In this document: positions 46,631-58,184 of the stretch, piece by piece
Numbering within the stretch: position 1 is the first letter of the stretch
Layout of the letters: every line of letters starts with the position of its first letter
NCBI GenBank assembly: GCA_039619475.1
Contig: CM077115.1
Span: 440,604,792-440,668,791, forward strand
From: Icerya purchasi
Taxonomy: Eukaryota; Arthropoda; Insecta; Hemiptera; Monophlebidae
DNA: 64,000 bases
Direction of reading: 5' to 3'
The notes under the pieces: generated by a model
The model's database searches: none
What the model was told of the DNA's origin: nothing
What the model saw: the letters and a program-made list of their open reading frames with translations, nothing else
Made by a program: the position numbers and the translations under genes

Positions 46631-46953
46631 CAAGGCCGAGTCCACGGGGTGGGTTTTGGGGGTTAACCCCCCCCCCATGAGAACCGAAATAGTCTATGTA
46701 CTTCATTAATATTTCATGCAAAATTTTTTGTTACGAGTTTAATCAATAACATATGTAACTTTTATTAATGTTCATATGCGGGGTAATTCGTTTATGCAAA
46801 TTATTAATACATATAAATCAAAATTATGGAAATTATTAATAGCATGAATATTAGTGAAAAATGTATTGTTATTTATAAAATAAATATGCGAAGAAAATTT
46901 TCAACCCCCCCCCCCCCCCCCCCCGCGCCTTTAAAATTCTGGGCACGAGCCTG
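46631..46953. mobile_element. Non-autonomous hAT element with 8-bp target duplication
   Basis: A 323-bp non-coding element bounded by the direct repeat ACAGCATT (46623-46630 and 46954-46961), the 8-bp duplication length typical of hAT. The ends are imperfect inverted repeats: CAAGGCCGAGTCCA at the left, and CAGGCTCGTGCCCA reading inward from the right. C homopolymers follow both ends (46667-46677 and about 46905-46924). There is no transposase, so it would depend on a hAT enzyme supplied elsewhere. Confidence 0.78.
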
Positions 46954-47237
46954 ACAGCATTGTGGTTAATAGTTATTGTAAGTCTCGCTGTAGTTATATT
47001 GTATGTTTCGCTGTTATCTCTAATCCTCCGGGAGAAGAGATAATACTCTTAAATTTCCGGTTTTTCTTTTTAGTATAGTGTCAGCAGTGCTAATAGTAGT
47101 CATCTTCGACTAGTGTGGCAAAATAAAAAATAAAAAAAAAAAAACAATAAATTAAATATATACCTTATTTTGAAACTTGTGTTTTGAGTTGTATCTGATT
47201 TAGTTAGTTTTAGCTGATGATGGGTTATCTAAATAAG

Positions 47238-47251
<14 letters not shown>

Positions 47252-47268
<17 letters not shown>

Positions 47269-48105
47269 TTTGTCGGGTACCATGTACTGCTGCTATGGCC
47301 AGGAGCACCCGTAAGTAGTCATTGGATGTTATATGGAGTTAATCATATTTATATTTCGGAGAAAGTGAAGGACTGCTTCTATTGCAACAGGGTCATTGGA
47401 TAAAACTTGTTTTAATGAATTGCAACTAAATTTTTGAGGTCGATATATGGAGTATTGTGGGCATTCAAAGAATAGGTGTCGGAGTGTTAAGGATGTCTGG
47501 TCGCAGCGGGAACACAATGGTGGCTCTGTTTTATTTATAATATAACTATGAGTCAGTGCAGTATGACCAATACAAAGACGAGACAGGACTACCTGTTCTT
47601 TTCTACTGAACGTAAAAGATCTCCAAGGAATAGGATAAGAGCGGATAGCTCTAAGGTGATTAGTCGTAGGGATTGCATTCCACAGGTCGCAAAAGGATTC
47701 ATTTGTTTTGTATTTGATGATAGTGATTGCATCAGATTCAGATATAGGTATCAAGGGATAGGGTTGGATAAGGGCTGCCTCTTTAGCTGTTTTTTCTGCC
47801 AGTTCATTTGGTGAAAAACCTGTGTGACTTGGGATCCATAATAAAATTATATTAAGAGTAGGGTTACGGTATAAGAGATTTAAAATTTCTATAACAATAG
47901 GATGTAATTTAGTAGAGTTACGGTTGAAGCACATAATAGCAGAAAGAGAGTCGGAGCATATTAATAGATCTTTGTAGTTTTCAGTGATAGCAGTGGATAT
48001 AGCGAGGTATATTGCGTACAGTTCAGCAGAAAATACCGAATATTGTGGTGGTAAGCTGTAGCGCAGAAGATCTCCCTCTGAAACTACCGCACTACCACAT
48101 AGTTT
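47252..48105 (-). mobile_element. I-like LINE, 5'-truncated copy of a second subfamily
   Basis: A minus-strand 3' portion with poly(A) (T at 47251-47271) and a 3' UTR that shares ACCATGTACTGCTGCTATGG with the intact element at 40.2 kb. Only the RNase H and C-terminal finger remain, and similarity ends near 48105. The protein sequences differ substantially, so this is a related but separate subfamily. Confidence 0.85.
47329..48104 (-). pseudogene. I-like RNase H and zinc-finger tail
   Basis: One frame stays open on the minus strand from the truncation near 48104 to TAA at 47329. It begins inside RNase H with GSAVVSEGDLLRYSLPPQYS, then VFSAELYAIYLAI (AE helix), CSDSLSAIM (catalytic Asp) and LLWIPSHTGFSPNELAEKTA (His and the last acidic position, here Glu rather than Asp). 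A CX2C finger, CSRCDQTSLTLRHLFFEC, follows. The first RNase H Asp and all upstream domains are lost. The lack of stops in about 250 codons suggests a fairly recent truncated insertion. Confidence 0.85.
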
Positions 48106-48114
48106 AATTTACTA

Positions 48115-48175
48115 TTATAAATTATTTTTAACCTTATATTTTGTTTTTGTTATTGAAGTTGGTTATTTTATTATA
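48115..48175 (-). repeat. Inverted repeat arm, right
   Basis: Reverse complement of 45933-45991, lying 10 bp beyond the point where the truncated LINE begins. Confidence 0.8.
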
Positions 48176-50528
48176 TATTTCATTAATATTGTTCACGCTT
48201 ATAGATTGATAGAGCGACTGTTCGCCATCCTTGTTGACAATGAATTTTTAAAGCAGCCTCTTAAAATCAAATAAAATAAGCGCGATTTATTTATCGAAAA
48301 AATCTTCAACTAGCTCGGGAAAAATTTAATGTAATTAGTCAAAGGTTTGATCTAACTATTTTCCGGGAATTGAGAAAAAAAACCGGGCGTTCGGCGGAAT
48401 CATTTGAAAAAGGTATAAAAATCATTTGAATGCGGCAGATAATGTAGCGGAAAATAAAAATGTGACGAATGAAACTGTTGTAAACATACGCATTTTTGAA
48501 TTATATTCCGTTTTTTCGTCACATTTCTGTTTTTTTTCTGCGTTAGTCAAAAACATTTTCAGTCGTAATCAAATTTTTTACCTACTTCGAGTGATTTTAA
48601 ACGCTTCCCATTCTCTATAAGTACCAAAGTCGTCGCACTTTCAAGTACAATTGAGGGAGCTTTCTACCCTTAATTGAAGCCAAGATGCACGGTCGTCTCT
48701 GTATCTTTCAACCACTTCTTCGAGGATGTCTCTTTGTCCCTTCCGAATATATGACCCTCTCCTTCTGTAATATTACAGCCACGCGTGGAACACGCAACTA
48801 ATATCCAAAAATGAAAATACTCTTAACCAATCCCCCCCCCGGGGGGGGATAAAAAGTCTGATCGGATTAGTAGTAGTTCCAGGAATTATTTATGCCAATA
48901 ATTTAACGAAGACATTATAATACTTTTTTCGCTATATGGTGGTAACGACATTAGTAGTTATAACATTAAAATTATTTCGCTGGGCTATTACTGTATTAAG
49001 ATCGGCGGCACAGACCTCGAGTTAACTTTGCCGGGAAAAAAAATTAATCTGATAAAAAAAGAATAATACTACGAAATATACTGGAAGAAATAAAAATGTT
49101 CGCGAAACACGCGGAAAGAAGACAAAAAATAATTCTGTAAAGCCCCTCTTTTGAATTATGTGTCAAGCCAATATAAAAGTATTACAGATATACGTGTCCT
49201 AATGGACATAAGCGAAACCTACGATGTTGTGTCTACGATTTCAGAAGTTACACACTAAAAAATGTGTGAAAATGTATAGAGTACCGCCTAGCATAGAGCA
49301 AACCTATAAGTATTATTAACCATTCTGTTTAATGACGATCGAATTAAGCGCAAAATAGGCAAATCTATACCATTTTACGTATAATAATTATGCGCGGGCC
49401 AATATATACTATATATGCGTTCAAACAGAAGCCACCCATTGAGAGCGAACGTTTGAATGAATAACCCCATAAAGAACAGCGAAAGCCACAAAGATTTTGT
49501 CATTAGCGTTATATTCGTTGAAGGCGCGTATCATCGGCTTCGTTCTCTATTTAACCGAACTTTACAAGAAGAAAAAATGTACCCAAATAAAATTTAAAAA
49601 AAAAACAAAAAAACAACCAAACTCCAGAATGAAAAAACGATAAAATAATGTGGTGAAAAGGTTTTATCCGAAAACATGTAAATCCTTTTTGCCAATTTAC
49701 CTTCACCAGCAACTACCCCGACATATTAACTTTGTACACCTGGTAACTAACGAAACAGAATTCTTTTTCCGATTTTCGTCAACAAAATTAAAAAGAGAAG
49801 ATTTTCCGATTTTTATAAATATTTCTTTATTTGTATAAAATTTTCTTACGCGCCTGAAACCGGCTGAAAGCCCCCCCAAGTATGGCACAACAATATCGCA
49901 TATATATATATATATATATATACGCGATAGATAAATTATATAAAGGGTAAAACAATTTTCCCCTCATAAATAGATTCCATTGTGTAGTCCATAAAAAGTA
50001 ATTTAATTAGAAACGCGCGTCATTTTATATTTAACGCAGATGATGCACTTATTTTATCAATGATTCTCGTAAATTTAGTTTTTTATAAATATGTAAATCT
50101 AGGGTGTTTTCGGGGAAGTTCTTTACTATTACAAAATTGTATACATCTACATTGTCGCCGGTGGTACTGATATTATTGCAGTCTTTGTCCCCGATACAAA
50201 TAAATCGATCTCTCTTAGCTAATAATTGATGCCTTTTTATTATTTTTCTTCTATAATCGCATAAATCATTTTTAAAAAAAAAAAATCCTTTTTTAAAAAA
50301 ATTCCGCCCGAAGTAGCTAATAAAATATTACATAATAGGTGTAAAATCTAAATTCGTACTAATCTTCTTTTAAGTGTACAGCAAAGAAATTTAGGTTGTA
50401 CTTTCTTAAATGATTGAGGATTGATGTTAAAATGTGAGGAAGACTACATATGTAATATTTTTAAAGTCGCGGTATGTTCTTAAAATTGGATGTGGTTGGC
50501 CCGTAATAAATTGGAATTAATTACATTA
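48176..50528. other. Non-coding DNA, nothing recognised
   Basis: Mostly AT-rich. A C9G8 palindrome sits at 48832-48848 and a TA tract at 49903-49922. No coding evidence. Confidence 0.45.
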
Positions 50529-51450
50529 GCTGGTCGAATTGGTTCCCCCGGGTTAAATCAGTCTTCAATTTAAAACGGTCGAATTGGTTCCCATTGTGAC
50601 TAGAATGATTGATGAATCAATGGGTTTATGTACTTTATTAAAATTTTACGAAAAAGAAATATATTGTTTTGATAGTAGTGGTGAATTTCGCATAAGAAAT
50701 AACACTTAAAATCTACTCGTGATTGCATTTGATTCCTTTTTTTTTTTATTTTTGAACATACAGACATGAAATATAAATCGTGAATAAGTGTTCAGCTAGG
50801 TGAACAACATTCATTCAATATTAAAGTATTGTAAAAGTGCTAAATGTAGTTGACAATTATTTATTTTCCATTTACAGTTCAGATTTTTTTTCAACAGGTT
50901 ATAACAATAATACAGAAACTGAAGACAGCTTGCAACATAGATAATCGCTTGCAAAGAAACGAGAGAAAAGGGTGTTTTAAATATATGCATAGTAAAAGTA
51001 ATAAAAGCTTTTCAGTAACGTAGGCATTTCTGTTTGTTTAGCTGCACGCAGATTTCTCTCCGTAACCTATTCAAATCATGCGCATTCAGCGACTCACCAT
51101 TGCTATTAGAAACAATTTCGCTGCGAATAATCTTCGATGGTTTTTCACTAAGAAGTTATCGATATCCATATTTTCCGTTTCCTTTATGTACAAATCCATC
51201 TTTCTAACCCATCTGCCAATTTTTTTTTTTTTTTTTGGTAACAACCGATATTATAATCGTGCATCACATACAGTTTTCTCTCTCTTTCTCGCTAAACATA
51301 AATTCCATTATAAGTCAAGACTTGGCCAGTTTCATCTCAGGTAAAAAAGGACCCTTATTAAAAAGGGGACAGATTTGACGCATCAATAGAACGAGGTTCG
51401 ACCAGCTAACTTGAAAATCAAGTTTATCTACGGGAACCAATTCGACCAGC
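50529..51450. repeat. Segment bounded by 19-bp perfect inverted repeats
   Basis: GCTGGTCGAATTGGTTCCC at 50529-50547 has its exact complement at 51432-51450. Partial extra copies of the motif lie inside (50577-50592 and 51390-51402), and a CCCGGG-type block sits inside the left repeat but outside the right one. No transposase frame or clear target duplication is visible. It may be a non-autonomous DNA element, or a scrambled tandem motif. Confidence 0.6.
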
Positions 51451-51481
51451 AAAATATTACCCGGGGAAACCCTTTAAAATT

Positions 51482-51915
51482 TTTTTTTTTTTTTATTGTC
51501 CTGAACAAATACAGTTCATTTGGCCAGCAAGCTACACTATGAATAGATATGAAAAATTAATAGTAACAGAAAAAAGGAATAAAAAGCAGAGAAGGAAATT
51601 TCATTCTACATTATGGCCGCAACTACAGAGTAGTGCCCACAATGATCAATGAAATTCACCAAAAAGAAAAGAAAAGAAAATAAGAAATCAAAATAGGTTA
51701 TCATTCTACAGTATGGCCGCAACTGCAGAGCAGTGCCCACAATGCCTGATGAATCTTAACAAACAGAAATAAGAGTTTTCTTTCAGAGGAGAAAAAAAAG
51801 AAAACAAAAAAAAAAACAAAATGAAAAATACAAATTAAAAGATTGAAAAATTCCCATCTTACAATATGACTACGGTTGTCTGGCAATGTTCACAATGCCT
51901 GATGGAAAAAGGAAG
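51482..51915 (-). mobile_element. LINE-like 3' tail with internal repeats
   Basis: It starts with a T run (51482-51496), as for a minus-strand poly(A). A unit with TCTACAGTATGGCCGCAACT and AGTGCCCACAATG follows, repeated near 51602, 51702 and (diverged) 51856, separated by A-rich spacers. Tandem units in the 3' UTR beside the poly(A) occur in some LINEs. No coding part is attached, so the class is uncertain. Confidence 0.45.
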
Positions 51916-53860
51916 TTATAAGAAAAATAAATAATTGAATAAAGAATGTAATAAATAGATTGATAAAGAATAAAATGAAATAAAACTAACTGACTTCATC
52001 AATAAAGTAAAACTCCAATAAATAAGAAAAGGAACGGCAAAAAAAATAAAAATAAAAAAAATAAAAAATTCTGGTTCCTACAATAAAATCTTTCCTTAAT
52101 TTTCTTTTTTCTCTATCCCATTCCTTTTTTTTTTTAATTATTATTTTTTTTATTTACTATTATTATAATTAAATCAAAATGTTATTATTAATTATAAAGC
52201 GAACCATAATAAAAATTGCTGTATGCCACACTATCTCCCATATTATTTCTCTGTACGATTTTTATTGGTGCATCTGAATATAAAAGAGAATACCATCATC
52301 GGTTTTGTTTTTTTTCCGTACTACAAGTTCTAATCAAGCATTTATCGAAAAATTGAAAAATAAATTATTACGTTATTAATGAGTTTACTCTCTCGCGCGC
52401 GCACACACACACACACACACACGTTAATTTCAGTTTTTAATATCATCTGCAAATATAATAATAGGGTGCCCCCTTTTTCGTATTTTCTCCGAACGATACT
52501 GTATATATTAATGAAAAGTAAAAATAATAGCGAACTTCTAAATTCGATTACTAATAGATTATATATGAATAAAACATTACCAGCATCATTATAAATATTT
52601 CACGAATATAGAATAAATGAAAAAAAACACTAATCGCAGGAATTTGTAATGGAACTTTACAAAACGACTGCTGATTTTAAATTTAATCATCTACATTCAC
52701 GTGGTATCGTTTTATAAAAAGTTTTGTAAAACGGCGTTCGTCATAAATATAGATTATTTAAATACCAATTTCGTATACTCTGTGAATGAGGGGGGACTAT
52801 TTAATCCGAAACTAGTATAGTTGTTTTGTAACATTTTATAAAATTACCTTTTTTTCTTTCTAACTGCCGAAGTTAATGCTTTTTATTTATTTAAAAAAAA
52901 TATATATATACTATCAGTTGTTTCGTTTTTGTTTCGTAAAAGATTATTTTTGAACCCCCTCTACCAGATACTGTCCGTCTGAAAATTCTCCTCACTGTAA
53001 ACATCGCATATTTAAATATAACGATATTTTTCAAAATTAAAAACGCCGAAAAATTAGGGTGCAGAACACAAATTAGTATACTTTTTAAATAAAGAAAGTA
53101 TCAACGAAAAACTCTTTAACGTTAGGTTTAAAAAGGATGAATTAAAAATTATATTTAAATAATAAAAAAAAAAAACAAAAAATATGTAAAAAATATAGAA
53201 CCGGTCTGCGAAGATAAGATTAATAATTTTTCAGGAATGATACATTTTTACTCTGTTACTGTGCTTTAGAAGTCCGTTCAATCATAATACAAAAATAAAT
53301 AATTGGCGAATATTACAACGACGCGTAAAGCTTAGATAAACTGCTGAAACAATAAATTTAAAATTAAAAAAAAAAAAAAATTATAACTTTTCAAAAATAA
53401 AAAAAAATCAACGGTGGCTATTTTATTTACTTGCGAGCCTTGTCTTTAAAGAAACGCGACTGTAAAGGGTACCATTGTGGTGTTCTCCACGATTTGTGGC
53501 ATATATTATTTTCGAGTTATACCGTACCAGATAAAGGGCTTAATTTTAACGAGCATCATATCACTGTCTAAACAAAGCACACCGTTATTTGTGCAAATCC
53601 GACCCCACCAGTGTGCTCAATCGACGATCGTATGTGTAAACAGCACTTGTATAAAAATTCGTATTAGCTTATGCAACCCTCATCCCGGTCGTTAATATCT
53701 AACTCATGTCATAAACGCATGCAGTACGTACAAAAAACGGACACCTTAGATGCCTGTGTTAAATGCACTCTCCCTCGATAAGATTTCAGAAATGCGAGCC
53801 ACCTTAAATAAACAATCATGCAATAATGCAGCATCTGGATTAATTGTGACTTTTTCATAA
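51916..53860. other. AT-rich DNA with (CA)n
   Basis: No gene recognised. A CG/CA tract lies at 52394-52422. Confidence 0.45.
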
Positions 53861-54055
53861 ACCGCCATAAGCTGGTTGTTGAAGCGCTTGACTTCCGACA
53901 TGGAGGTCTTGAGTTCGATTCCCCCAGGCGACGACAGAAATTATTACGAAAAATTAAATTAAAATAATAGCTCAAAGTCACGTGGTAGACGGTGGCAAAC
54001 ATACATAGTTAGTATATACACATGGTGGTAGTATCGATAAATCGAACATCTACTA
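53861..54055 (+). mobile_element. SINE family 2, copy 2
   Basis: A tRNA-like head with GCTGGTTGTTGAAGCGC and a good box B, GAGTTCGATTC at 53911-53921. The body GACGACAGAAATTA, GGTGGCAAACATACATA parallels 22771-22965. The head differs from copy 1, so the two may be SINEs with different tRNA-derived promoters and a common body. Confidence 0.65.
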
Positions 54056-54412
54056 ATCTCAATGCAAAGTATAGTCTTACGTGCACAATCGCATTTTGAA
54101 TATAATGACTGCAATGAAATCAGCACAGCTAAAATGTACAAATAGATAGTGGCATCAAGCACAATATGACTTGGAATAATTAAAATATATAATATGCACA
54201 TACATATATAGTATAGAGTGGGCCTTTCATTAAAGATATTGAAAATTCCAGGATATTCATTAAACATAAACAAACCAATCATTATTCGATATTACGATCT
54301 TTTACTTTCTTTTAATATCAACCTTAAATAATTTCAACGTCGACTTTTTAATTGCGTCGCGTTTGGTGTCGACTTGAATTATTTCAAATATTATTATTTT
54401 TATTTTCATTCC

Positions 54413-54448
<36 letters not shown>

Positions 54449-54659
54449 CATAACATTTGAAACCATTCGATGTTTTTATGTTTTAATTTTTTAATTTTCA
54501 TATGTTATAAAATTAGAAATAATTGGGTGTGGCTGTATTGGGCCGCCGTTGATTTAACGTGAAACGCCTATATTGGTTTAGGTATTAACGATTGAATTGA
54601 AGGAAAATCTGACTTGGTTCTAAAAATCCTTTAATATAAAACAAACACGCATTCGCAGT
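54056..54659. other. Non-coding DNA with (TA)n
   Basis: A TA tract at 54417-54447; no other feature seen. Confidence 0.45.
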
Positions 54660-55022
54660 ACTTTTTATTTCATATCAACAACGATTTTATTTAACATTGG
54701 TCTAATACGAAGAATAACATATATAAGGCATAACTTCAACATTAAAATACCTAGTAAAAGGTACAATCTATGGAGTGTTGTCGGTTCTGTATCCACGTAG
54801 TTGAGGTTGAATTCATTCTTCATGTCGTGGATCAAGAAATGAATATTAGAGATAGTATTTTCTAGTAGCATTAGAGAACTTTGAAGGCGGGAGTTAGCTA
54901 ATGAGATACTGAGATCGGAGGAGCAGATGAGCACATTGTCGGCAAAAAAGACTTATAAGAGAAAGGGAGACGATTTTAATAATAAGGTAAAAGTAATAAA
55001 GAGTGTAGGTTCTATGGCAAGA
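54660..55022 (-). pseudogene. LINE reverse transcriptase fragment, motifs B and C
   Basis: The minus strand begins at 55022 with GLPLGFLP (motif B, normally GxPQGSxLS). It continues to FFADNVLICSSDLSISLANS near 54950 (motif C, where FADD has become FADN) and LQSSLMLLENTIS, then degrades by 54665. The changed second Asp and stops abolish polymerase function. It probably belongs to LINE-C, whose neighbouring copy lacks exactly these motifs, but sits downstream of that copy's poly(A). Confidence 0.72.
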
Positions 55023-55036
55023 ATCCTAAGGGCAAC

Positions 55037-56600
55037 CCTTTTTTTTTTTTTTTTTTTAAATTTACTATGGGTTCGTCAGCGAGGGCATTAACCCAAGAAA
55101 TGGGAATAGAGAAAAATCAGATTTTTATGCGGCGTGAAACATTCAACAAGAATGTATCAAGCGCCTGGATGACAGAAGGAGAAGGAAGGGAAAGAATAAA
55201 TGCAGCACAATAGGGAGTAGGAACATTGTTTGATAAGCGAGAGGAGTAAAAGGAAGATTGTTCAGATGAAAGTGATGAACATTCGAACATTATGTGATCA
55301 GGATCACATACATGTTGACTGTTAAGAGGATGTAAAGGACAATACGGAGATGCCGCGAGAGAGAATCGGAAAAGCGACGAGGGAAGCCAGCTGTGCCCAA
55401 AGCGGAGGCGGCATATTGCCGAGATGCTGGAGCGACGCATAAAAGGGAAGTCAAGAAACCAGGAACAGAAAGGAAGAAAAGGCTGGATGAACAAGTAAAA
55501 AGAATCCGGGTTTGAGAATGAGGAGTAGTAGGAGTTAAACCATAATTGGTTGTGCGCTGCAGAGGACAGAAAATTAATATTGACGGATGGAAAAGTAGTA
55601 AGGAACCTGCCGGAAGAAGAAGCTCGCGGAGCTAATAAGTCAACTGACTCATTTCCTTCTATTCCGGAATGGCTAGGGATCCAAAGGAAATTAACCTGGA
55701 TTGCACAAAAAAGAAAGAGGTCATGAATCAAGGAACGTATAAAAAGGATTACATAATCAGTAGAGTGGGGAGGCAGAGGAGATGCAACAGCCTGTAGCAC
55801 GCTTATCTGATGAAGAAAAGTGCATGGAGGATAGCAATAGACTCGGCACAGAAAGTCGAGCAGAAGGAAGGAAGTTTAAAGGACTCGGAGTGATTTAATG
55901 AAGGACAAAGAAAGGCTGCACCAACTCCACTTGGGCTCTTGGAACCGTCCGTGTAGATTGTAACGTGGTTAGAATAGTGGAAGTTTAAGGTATGTAAAAA
56001 TTCCGATCTAACGGCGTGATGCAGAACGGGTGTAGGGGGAGCAGAAGAGTAAAAGCAATTAATTGGATGAAGAAAGGAGGAAAAGTTAAAAGAAAAATAT
56101 GGGAGCTTATCGTAAGTGTGAATGTATGGTAAAAATTGAAGGAGTCGAGTAGAAATAAGAGACAGAATTGGTGTTTTATTGGCACTAAATCGCCAATCCT
56201 GTAGAATGAGGGAATAAGAAGGAATAAGTGAGGAAGAGGAGATAGGAAGACGTTTAATGAGGAAGCGGTAGCCCAAATAGGAACGCCGAATAAAGAGTGG
56301 AGGAATGTGGGTTTTCGCTTGAATAGCAGGGATAGGAGAAGATTTCTGAGCTCAAAGACAGAGGCGGAGGCAAGTATTTTGGACGCGATCGAGCTTCGAA
56401 AAATGAATCTCTTGCACAGAGTAAAAAGGAGAGGAAAGAATTATAGTTTTTCGCTGAGAGTAATAATTTATAAGAGAAGCAAAGTGGAAAGGTTTGTTAA
56501 ACGACAGCATTATGGCAAAAAGTATGGGAAGGTGAACGTTATCAAAAGAAGCTGATATGTCAACAAAAGCAGTAATTAAAATGTTTTTATTAATAAATGA
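55037..56600 (-). pseudogene. LINE-C: partial RT, RNase H, 3' end
   Basis: The longest LINE-C copy. The minus strand reads motif A of RT, AFVDISASFDNVHLPIL, near 56555. After what looks like an internal deletion of motifs B-D come the thumb, then RNase H with VTIYTDGSKSPSGVGAAF near 55925, FCSTFCAESIAILHALFF and, after a stop near 55803, NFLWIPSHSGIEGNESVD near 55690. The C-terminal part has CRLRFGHSWLPSS and CDPDHIMFECSSL. The 3' UTR ends GCTGACGAACCC before poly(A) (T at 55037-55058). The two long frames (55803-56276 and 55117-55800) show only moderate decay. Confidence 0.85.
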
Positions 56601-56957
56601 CCTACTTTATAAATGCCTTGTTGATAAACCTAACTTTTTTTTTTGTAGTATTTAAAGTATTTATTTGTTATCAATTTTTCACGATATTTATAAGAGCTAT
56701 TATTTTAAGTCCATTAAAAAAAAAACACTGAAACCCAGAATGGGTTTGGGAAAATTAAGTATTAATAAGGTTGAAAAAAGATTTTACCCTGATCTTTTTA
56801 ATGCAAACATTTATTTTTGGATTAATTGAATTTTTAGTATAATAAAAACTAGTTTGCTAGTTGGACCTAGTTTATAACTAGCATTTATTCGTTGTTCACT
56901 TTATCCCTTACTATGGAAATTATTATTTCTAGATTACAGACATCAACCCTAGTTTTT
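56601..56957. other. AT-rich DNA, nothing recognised
   Basis: No frame or repeat is supported. Confidence 0.45.
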
Positions 56958-57370
56958 TTATAGATAAGTTTGTTTTTTTTTTTTTTTATTTAAAAAAAAT
57001 TTTGTGTCTCACAGAGCAAGTATGCCCGTTGTGTGAGTGCCCGTCACTCTTTTTAACGTTTATTCTAAGTATACAAAATTACAATTATTCTTGCTTATCC
57101 TATACATCATAATATTAGTCAACTTAAGATTATATAACTCTTATAACATAGTACACACATACAAAAATACATACACACACCGTAAATACTCATCTGCATA
57201 CCGATACATTAGGACAGCTAAATATCTTCAAATACAGAGAAAAGAAAATAAAGATTATTTACACTGTACGGTAATCATTTTATTTAAATTTTTACGTTTA
57301 ATTTATATTTGCAAAAATAAACGCAAAACAGTGGCAGCTCTCTTATACGAATATTTTGTTAACATTCAAA
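56958..57370 (-). mobile_element. LINE-B-like 3' UTR and tail
   Basis: A T run at about 56970-56986 (minus poly(A)) is followed by a GC-richer block with CTCACAGAGCAAGTATGCCC and GTTGTGTGAGTGCCCG, then a long AT-rich stretch containing CAACTTAAG. The layout and spacing parallel the LINE-B tails (CCCACAAGGCACTGGCCCG, then CAACTTAA), so a related family is likely. No coding part was identified. Confidence 0.5.
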
Positions 57371-57537
57371 ATAAGTCGTAATAATGGAATAATAGTCGTT
57401 GCGGTTGCGTTGCATGACTTCGTTGCGCGATTTCGTTGCACGACCAATTTTCAAGACGTTTCACGTCGAAATATATATTCATATTCTTCTTCTTTATCAA
57501 TCACTCGATTCGAGCATTGTGAATATTATGAATCTAC

Positions 57538-58062
57538 CTGCAAGACCGCTCTACGCCGTTCATCACTATCCGCCGCCAAACGTATCCATTGATGTAACGG
57601 TATCCCGATCTTATTTGGTCAATATATCTCGATGGGGGTCTTCCACGTTTTCTTACGCCTTCTATTTTACCTTGTATAATTAGCTTTCCTAGGCCATCGT
57701 TTCTTAAAACATGGCCGACATATCTAGCAATCCTCTGCTGAACTATATCCTTCAATCGTATCGTTATGTTCAACTCTTGAATTATTGAGCTATTGGTTCT
57801 CATAGCTGCCCATGGAATCTTCAACATTCTTCTCCAGCAATACATTTCGAAAGCGTTTATATTTTTAATGTCATTTTTCTTCAGCGTCCAGTATTCGGAT
57901 GCATATAGAAATATTGACCGTACCAATGTATTAACTAGACAGACTTTTGTACGGATACTTATATCATGACTCTTACCTTCTAATTTATTCGCTGCATCCT
58001 CCTGAATAAGAGTTCCGAGATATATACATTTATCTACTAATTGTAATCCTCCGACATTTTGT
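57538..58062 (-). pseudogene. RTE-like LINE C-terminal fragment
   Basis: The frame is open on the minus strand from VGGLQLVDKCIYLGTLIQED near 58055 through VRSIFLYASEYWTL, FEMYCWRRMLKIPW, RIARYVGHVLRNDGLGK and GKIEGVRKRGRPPSRYIDQI to a stop at 57534. YLGxLI, YxxExWTL, CWRRML and GHVLR with RGRP are the usual C-terminal landmarks of arthropod endonuclease/RT LINEs. About 175 codons are uninterrupted. The catalytic RT core and the poly(A) or simple-repeat tail are missing. Confidence 0.82.
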
Positions 58063-58077
58063 ACATATATATGTATG

Positions 58078-58165
<88 letters not shown>
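58063..58165. repeat. Compound TA/TG/TATG microsatellite
   Basis: Two TA arrays separated by ATGTATG units lie exactly between two divergent LINE fragments. Confidence 0.93.
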
Positions 58166-58169
<4 letters not shown>

Positions 58170-58184
58170 ATCTTCGATAAACGG

